DNA of 64,000 nucleotides. Source: a virus. Location: positions 61,757 to 125,756 of IMG/VR virus record IMGVR_UViG_3300035698_017497; one strand, written 5' to 3'. Of this stretch, positions 60,956 to 64,000 are shown in pieces. A model generated the notes under the pieces. It was given only the letters and a program-made list of their open reading frames with translations. It searched no databases and was not told the origin of the DNA. How positions within the stretch are numbered: the first letter of the stretch is position 1; every line of letters begins with the position of its first letter. A program made the position numbers and the translations under genes.

Positions 60956-61105
60956 TTAAGCTATACCCTTTAAGGTACGCTTAACTCTCAACTTTCCTGC
61001 AATACGCTTCATGATTTTCTTGCGCCTATTCTTAAAGGCACGTGCAAGAACCTGTATTAATGGTTCGTCGTGAAATGACATAAATTGAGATAGGCTACTA
61101 ATCAT
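60956..61105 (-). CDS. Small basic protein, 49 aa
   Basis: The product starts MISSLSQFMSFHDEPLIQVL and ends in a Lys/Arg-rich helix (KNRRKKIMKRIAGKLRVK). AAGAGGAG precedes the ATG at a good distance. It is preceded by a promoter-like motif and followed by the structured RNA region. Strong basicity suggests DNA or RNA binding; no family is recognised. Confidence 0.65.
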   Translation of the reverse strand: MISSLSQFMSFHDEPLIQVLARAFKNRRKKIMKRIAGKLRVKRTLKGIA

Positions 61106-61169
61106 ATAAACTCCTCTTAAAAAGTGTTAGTTTAATACATTCACTATTATCATACCATAAACGGAGCAG
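61106..61169 (-). promoter_or_regulatory. Promoter region of the 49-aa gene
   Basis: The minus strand holds GGTATGATAATAGTGAATG at about 61136-61154, sharing the ATAATAGTGAA core with the regions upstream of 46242 and 54048. A good ribosome-binding site follows. Confidence 0.45.
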
Positions 61170-61952
61170 TTATAACATCATCCCAGAATCTTTTGCAGAG
61201 TGATACATATTTGCAAGAGATACCATAAATTTATTAACTGTAGCTGATCCGAGCTGAGAATGTATTTCAGACTTAAGGTTTCTTACACCGTTCCAGTTCT
61301 TAATATCAATACCGAACCTATCAACGAATTCTTTCATATCACGAAGACCAAATATCTCATTTTCAAGCTTTTTATTCTTACACATTATCGTTCCACATTT
61401 GGACGACACATCGTCATGTATAACTTTAGCCACCTTGCGCCCAGTATCAGACTGAGTGTCGCGATCAACCAGCCATTGCGACCATGCCTCATTTTTGTCA
61501 ACTTCACTTCCAAGGCGGTATGCCGGCTTGCGTATATCAGCTCTACTCATGAGAATGTATCTCATTAGCTCACTATCGCTGGCCTCTGAATTATATGCGG
61601 CTTTCACTTTTGTATAAAGTTTAGTGCCTGTCCTTGATATATACATTAAGCCTACGCCCTCAGGAACCTCCACCTTATCAATAAGACCATAAGGGCATAC
61701 AAAGTAAAGCATGTTGCAGTACTTTTTATACTCAATAAATTTAGTGTCTCTAAGGAAATCCTGCCGATTGACTTTAATCTCATACCCAATTGATGTTACG
61801 GGACTCCATGTTCTTTTCATAACCCACGCATCTAACCGAAGGCAATCTCTAGCCCAGGTGCTTCCGGTTTTACACTCTGACACAAAAACGTCGCTAGAAT
61901 GTTTAGACGACAGAAGTGAAAGTATGTCTTTAGCATTTAGCTTAGGATTCAT
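61170..61952 (-). CDS. MmcB-like PD-(D/E)XK nuclease-fold protein
   Basis: The start is the ATG at 61952, with GGAGG upstream; a Met 30 bp earlier lacks a site. In this 260-aa protein the first 120 residues match the MmcB-type restriction-like fold: RLDAWV with Asp41, GYEIKVNRQDF with Glu58-x-Lys60, FIEYKKYCNMLYFVCPYGLI, and the closing VPEGVGLMYIS. MmcB proteins act in DNA repair in bacteria. The C-terminal half has a helical, unassigned domain. It overlaps the upstream gene by 11 bp. Nuclease activity is inferred from the intact D/ExK residues. Confidence 0.72.
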   Translation of the reverse strand: MNPKLNAKDILSLLSSKHSSDVFVSECKTGSTWARDCLRLDAWVMKRTWSPVTSIGYEIKVNRQDFLRDTKFIEYKKYCNMLYFVCPYGLIDKVEVPEGVGLMYISRTGTKLYTKVKAAYNSEASDSELMRYILMSRADIRKPAYRLGSEVDKNEAWSQWLVDRDTQSDTGRKVAKVIHDDVSSKCGTIMCKNKKLENEIFGLRDMKEFVDRFGIDIKNWNGVRNLKSEIHSQLGSATVNKFMVSLANMYHSAKDSGMML

Positions 61953-62352
61953 TCTTAGCCTCCGTAATAGGCTCAATCTCAATTAGTGAGTTAGTACCGT
62001 CCATACGGCATACGTCTGAGCACACGTTATGTATTCGACTCTCAGCACCATTGCGATCCTTCCATAGTCTATTCCTTGCGACCTGCAACATATCATATGC
62101 TGCAAGATGGTTAGGCCGGGCATCCTTAGACCCAACACCTCTTCCGCAAAGATCGCTACACGCGTTCAATTCCACCTCAAGCTCACGTGTAAGAAGCCTT
62201 ATGCGATTGTTGTCACATTTGGCTAACATGGCAGGAGTCTCAACCAAGCTGAGAGCTATCCCAACTTGGTTTAAGTGGATTCGTGTAGCGATCTCCAAAC
62301 TCTGTTCTAGAGTTGACAGCTGACTCTCGTTCAGAGTTATTTGGTACATCAT
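61942..62352 (-). CDS. Hypothetical helical protein, 136 aa
   Basis: This mostly helical protein contains Cys in pairs (ACSDLCGRG and VCSDVCR), possibly for metal binding. It overlaps the upstream gene by 4 bp and the downstream nuclease-fold gene by 11 bp, so it is part of the same operon. No family is recognised. Confidence 0.6.
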   Translation of the reverse strand: MMYQITLNESQLSTLEQSLEIATRIHLNQVGIALSLVETPAMLAKCDNNRIRLLTRELEVELNACSDLCGRGVGSKDARPNHLAAYDMLQVARNRLWKDRNGAESRIHNVCSDVCRMDGTNSLIEIEPITEAKNES

Positions 62353-62717
62353 TTCAGCATCCGTTTATCAAATGCGCTAACAATCCTATCTGCTTTTGAT
62401 ATCGCCTGCTCTTCACTCATGCTGATTAGCGATGCAGCTGAAAGATACGCTTCGCACCATAGCTTTTGTCTAATAGGTGTAGCTATGCTCTTTAGGAGGC
62501 TGTGAGCCGCCTTTAAATCCTCTACTATCGAAGAATTTTCGATTGAGGCCTCTACGATATCTTTTTGGAAATTAGACACAATACCCATCAACTGATCTGC
62601 GTATTTATTCGCGACTGCTACTAGGTCGTCGCTTGTAGTCGTGAGTACCATAAAGATAAATTTGTACACACTGTCCCTAAGCTCACTCAAAGATCCTAAA
62701 TTTTTATCATTACTCAT
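62349..62717 (-). CDS. Hypothetical helical protein, 122 aa
   Basis: An all-helical protein with regular hydrophobic spacing, for example SVYKFIFMVLTTTSDDLVAV and SIVEDLKAAHSLLKSIATP. It overlaps the next gene by 4 bp and lies 15 bp after the exoribonuclease. The function is unknown. Confidence 0.6.
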   Translation of the reverse strand: MSNDKNLGSLSELRDSVYKFIFMVLTTTSDDLVAVANKYADQLMGIVSNFQKDIVEASIENSSIVEDLKAAHSLLKSIATPIRQKLWCEAYLSAASLISMSEEQAISKADRIVSAFDKRMLK

Positions 62718-62732
62718 AGCGCCTGCTTTCTG

Positions 62733-63305
62733 CTAAAATACTATTTTAGCGTCTTCATATGTTTTTCTTAAAAAATTATACTTATCTCTACAGTTCTTTG
62801 CATCACTAAGCGCGTTATGTATGTCATAATTATTATCAACATCAAGGTGAGAGCATCCCACCATTCTGGAAAGCTGCTGTACGTCATTAACGTACATCGG
62901 GTAACCGCCTGGCAAGTTGACCATTCTACCAAATAGACCGCAGAATACAACCCAGTCATATGAGCCAAAATCTGCCCAAAATTCTATATTGGGAGTTACC
63001 GAAAATGATTTTCCAACAATGTGGTTGATATCATGCACTATCTCAGACTTGCTAGCTCCGTACTTCATATAATTACCAACGCTTCGGTAGTTTGGTATTT
63101 CGATAAGCACGTTTTTATGCACCCAGTCAGAAGCATTGGAAAGGTCAGCATCTTTATTAACTGCATAATAATCTTCATCACGCAACTTGTCTGCATTGTT
63201 AGAGCATGAGCTATGGTCAGTCAAGAGACCTATGCTGATAAGCTCTATATGGTTAGGGGTCTCGATAAATTCCGTGTCAAAAAAAATCCTTATCTTATCT
63301 GACAT
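62733..63305 (-). CDS. Rv2179c-like 3'-5' exoribonuclease (DEDDh family)
   Basis: This 190-aa protein matches the Rv2179c-like group of RNase-T-fold exonucleases: Asp10-x-Glu12 in FFDTEFIE, the family's ELISIGLL strand and YYAVN, a third acidic residue in FWADFGSYDW (Asp112 or Asp117), and His163-x4-Asp168 in IHNALSDAKN. Such enzymes degrade RNA from the 3' end and occur in several large phages. The gene's own stop codon lies in a short inverted repeat (GCTAAAATA/TATTTTAGC, 62732-62750). GAAAGG precedes the ATG. Confidence 0.8.
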   Translation of the reverse strand: MSDKIRIFFDTEFIETPNHIELISIGLLTDHSSCSNNADKLRDEDYYAVNKDADLSNASDWVHKNVLIEIPNYRSVGNYMKYGASKSEIVHDINHIVGKSFSVTPNIEFWADFGSYDWVVFCGLFGRMVNLPGGYPMYVNDVQQLSRMVGCSHLDVDNNYDIHNALSDAKNCRDKYNFLRKTYEDAKIVF

Positions 63306-63324
63306 AATTTTTCCTTTCTGATAA

Positions 63325-63525
63325 TTAGAATAAGCTTTCCTGAAGAGCGAGATCTTTGTATTTACGCTTAAATCTTCTCACCTCTCCAGATTCAGTGACA
63401 CACTGAATGTGTGCTACCTTCTTTTTTTCATCAATACTGAAAACTTTTCCAACAGCATTCATGTTACCGCTATTCATAACTACAACGCTGACGCCTACCT
63501 TAACGTCGTCGGTTGAAAACGTCAT
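63325..63525 (-). CDS. Small KOW/SH3-like protein, 66 aa
   Basis: This small beta-rich protein has a VKVGVSVVVMNSGNMNAVGKV start that resembles a KOW or SH3-type barrel, and a basic end (RFKRKYKDLA). It overlaps the upstream gene by 4 bp. A nucleic-acid or protein contact role is possible. The family call is weak. Confidence 0.55.
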   Translation of the reverse strand: MTFSTDDVKVGVSVVVMNSGNMNAVGKVFSIDEKKKVAHIQCVTESGEVRRFKRKYKDLALQESLF

Positions 63526-63854
63526 GTCACCTTTCCTCTCTTTTTGTATTTATCAATACACTTTCTGCTTTTAACAGCTTGCCTTAAATTTAATCTAAAT
63601 TCCTTGCTGGTGAAGGATCCTTCCGTGGTAGCTCTGTTGTAATATATATTTTTGACAGCAGCGCCTATCTCGGCTTGTGTTATTTTATCTTTACGTATCA
63701 TGCCAACTGTGATCTTGGAGACTCCTTTAAATCTATCTGCGGCTGATACCTTGCTATTTTTAGGTATACTGGAGAACACTATTGAATCGATCTCTTCGGG
63801 TGTCTTTGGAGGAAGGAACTCTTTTACTATTCCAAATCTTCCAGGACGCATCAT
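63522..63854 (-). CDS. Small basic hypothetical protein, about 110 aa
   Basis: This basic helical protein has a Lys/Arg-rich C-terminus (QAVKSRKCIDKYKKRGKV). The start is uncertain: ATG at 63854 or 63851, or a TTG at 63869. Only a weak site is present. It overlaps the next gene by 4 bp. The candidate mobile element start lies 80 bp away on the other strand, so the gene's promoter may lie in or beyond that element. Confidence 0.55.
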   Translation of the reverse strand: MMRPGRFGIVKEFLPPKTPEEIDSIVFSSIPKNSKVSAADRFKGVSKITVGMIRKDKITQAEIGAAVKNIYYNRATTEGSFTSKEFRLNLRQAVKSRKCIDKYKKRGKVT

Positions 63855-63869
63855 CGATCCGTTAACCAA

Positions 63870-63933
63870 AGATGTATTCTATTCTTTTAATTAAAAGGTT
63901 GCATAATATCCTTTTTTGTAGTATATTATAAGT
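63870..63933 (+). mobile_element. Possible left end of an IS607/IS605-type element
   Basis: Divergent intergenic region between the last minus-strand gene and the recombinase-like start. It is AT-rich (TTTTTTGTAGTATATTATAAG near 63911-63931, quoted in part as TTGTAGTATATTATAAG), likely carrying the recombinase promoter. IS607 elements lack terminal inverted repeats, so the exact end cannot be located from this side alone. Confidence 0.35.
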
Positions 63934-64000
63934 ATGAAATTATCAATATATGCAAAAAAGCTCGGAATCCAGTACAAAACTGCTTGGAATCATTTTAGTA
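63934..64000 (+). CDS. tnpA: Start of a probable IS607-type serine recombinase (cut by window edge)
   Basis: The visible 22 residues, MKLSIYAKKLGIQYKTAWNH and FS, match the typical N-terminus of IS607-family TnpA, a MerR-like helix-turn-helix that reads MKLSxxAKKxGIxYxTAxR in many members. The gene runs off the right edge, so the catalytic serine cannot be seen. It is on the plus strand, against the local minus-strand genes, as expected for an insertion. The gene symbol is tentative. Confidence 0.6.
   Translation, partial: MKLSIYAKKLGIQYKTAWNHFS

Noticed and set aside
62732-62750. Inverted repeat GCTAAAATA/TATTTTAGC as a terminator
   Set aside because: AT-rich stem with a one-base centre, no T-run, and it overlaps the last codons of the exoribonuclease; noted with the gene but not called.
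1-64000. CRISPR array
   Set aside because: No regularly spaced direct repeats were seen despite the Cas4-like domain at 49-51 kb.

Overview
This window looks like part of the genome of a large tailed bacteriophage (Caudoviricetes, probably a jumbo-class myovirus). The left two thirds encode virion proteins: a gp25/gp46-like protein, a baseplate J-like wedge protein, several very large beta-helix appendage or fibre proteins, and a portal protein. The right third encodes phage DNA metabolism. The DNA is AT-rich, genes are packed with short overlaps, Shine-Dalgarno sites are common and the standard code is used. The host cannot be named from this sequence. No capsid or terminase gene, tRNA or CRISPR array was recognised.

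Layout. Positions 1-40,687 are all on the plus strand. They hold a hub-like structural protein, three small proteins sharing an N-terminal tag, a sigma-70-like factor, baseplate proteins, a long series of fibre/appendage proteins (one of 2,828 aa), a protein full of EKIA-like motifs, and the portal. Intrinsic terminators near 4.25, 20.17 and 40.74 kb divide this half into transcription units. At 40.69-40.80 kb back-to-back terminators separate it from the minus-strand half, which is read from right to left.

Minus-strand half, in transcription order (63.9 to 40.8 kb): small proteins; an Rv2179c-like exoribonuclease; an MmcB-like PD-(D/E)XK protein; a 49-aa basic protein followed by a GC-rich structured, apparently non-coding stretch; Cys-rich and KH-domain proteins; a permuted-papain (YiiX-like) hydrolase; a CHC2/TOPRIM primase fused to an MCM-like AAA+ helicase; an SSB-like protein ending in DDLPF; a Gp3/RDF-like zinc protein; a fusion of a DnaQ-type exonuclease with a Cas4/RecB-type Fe-S nuclease; and an SNF2 helicase. 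The SSB-like, primase-helicase, exonuclease-nuclease and SNF2 proteins form a plausible replication/recombination module.

The most striking locus is the last minus-strand operon, 46,242 to 40,825. Five tightly packed genes look like a complete ubiquitin-like conjugation pathway: two E2-like proteins (coiled coil plus C-terminal E2-like domain with a candidate catalytic Cys), a JAMM/JAB isopeptidase, a ThiF/E1 adenylyltransferase, and a protein of two beta-grasp domains that both end in VNAA. The E1 and JAB calls rest on clear motifs. The beta-grasp call is good. The E2 calls are pattern-based inference. At the far right edge, a plus-strand gene start resembles the N-terminus of an IS607-type serine recombinase, so a mobile element may begin there.
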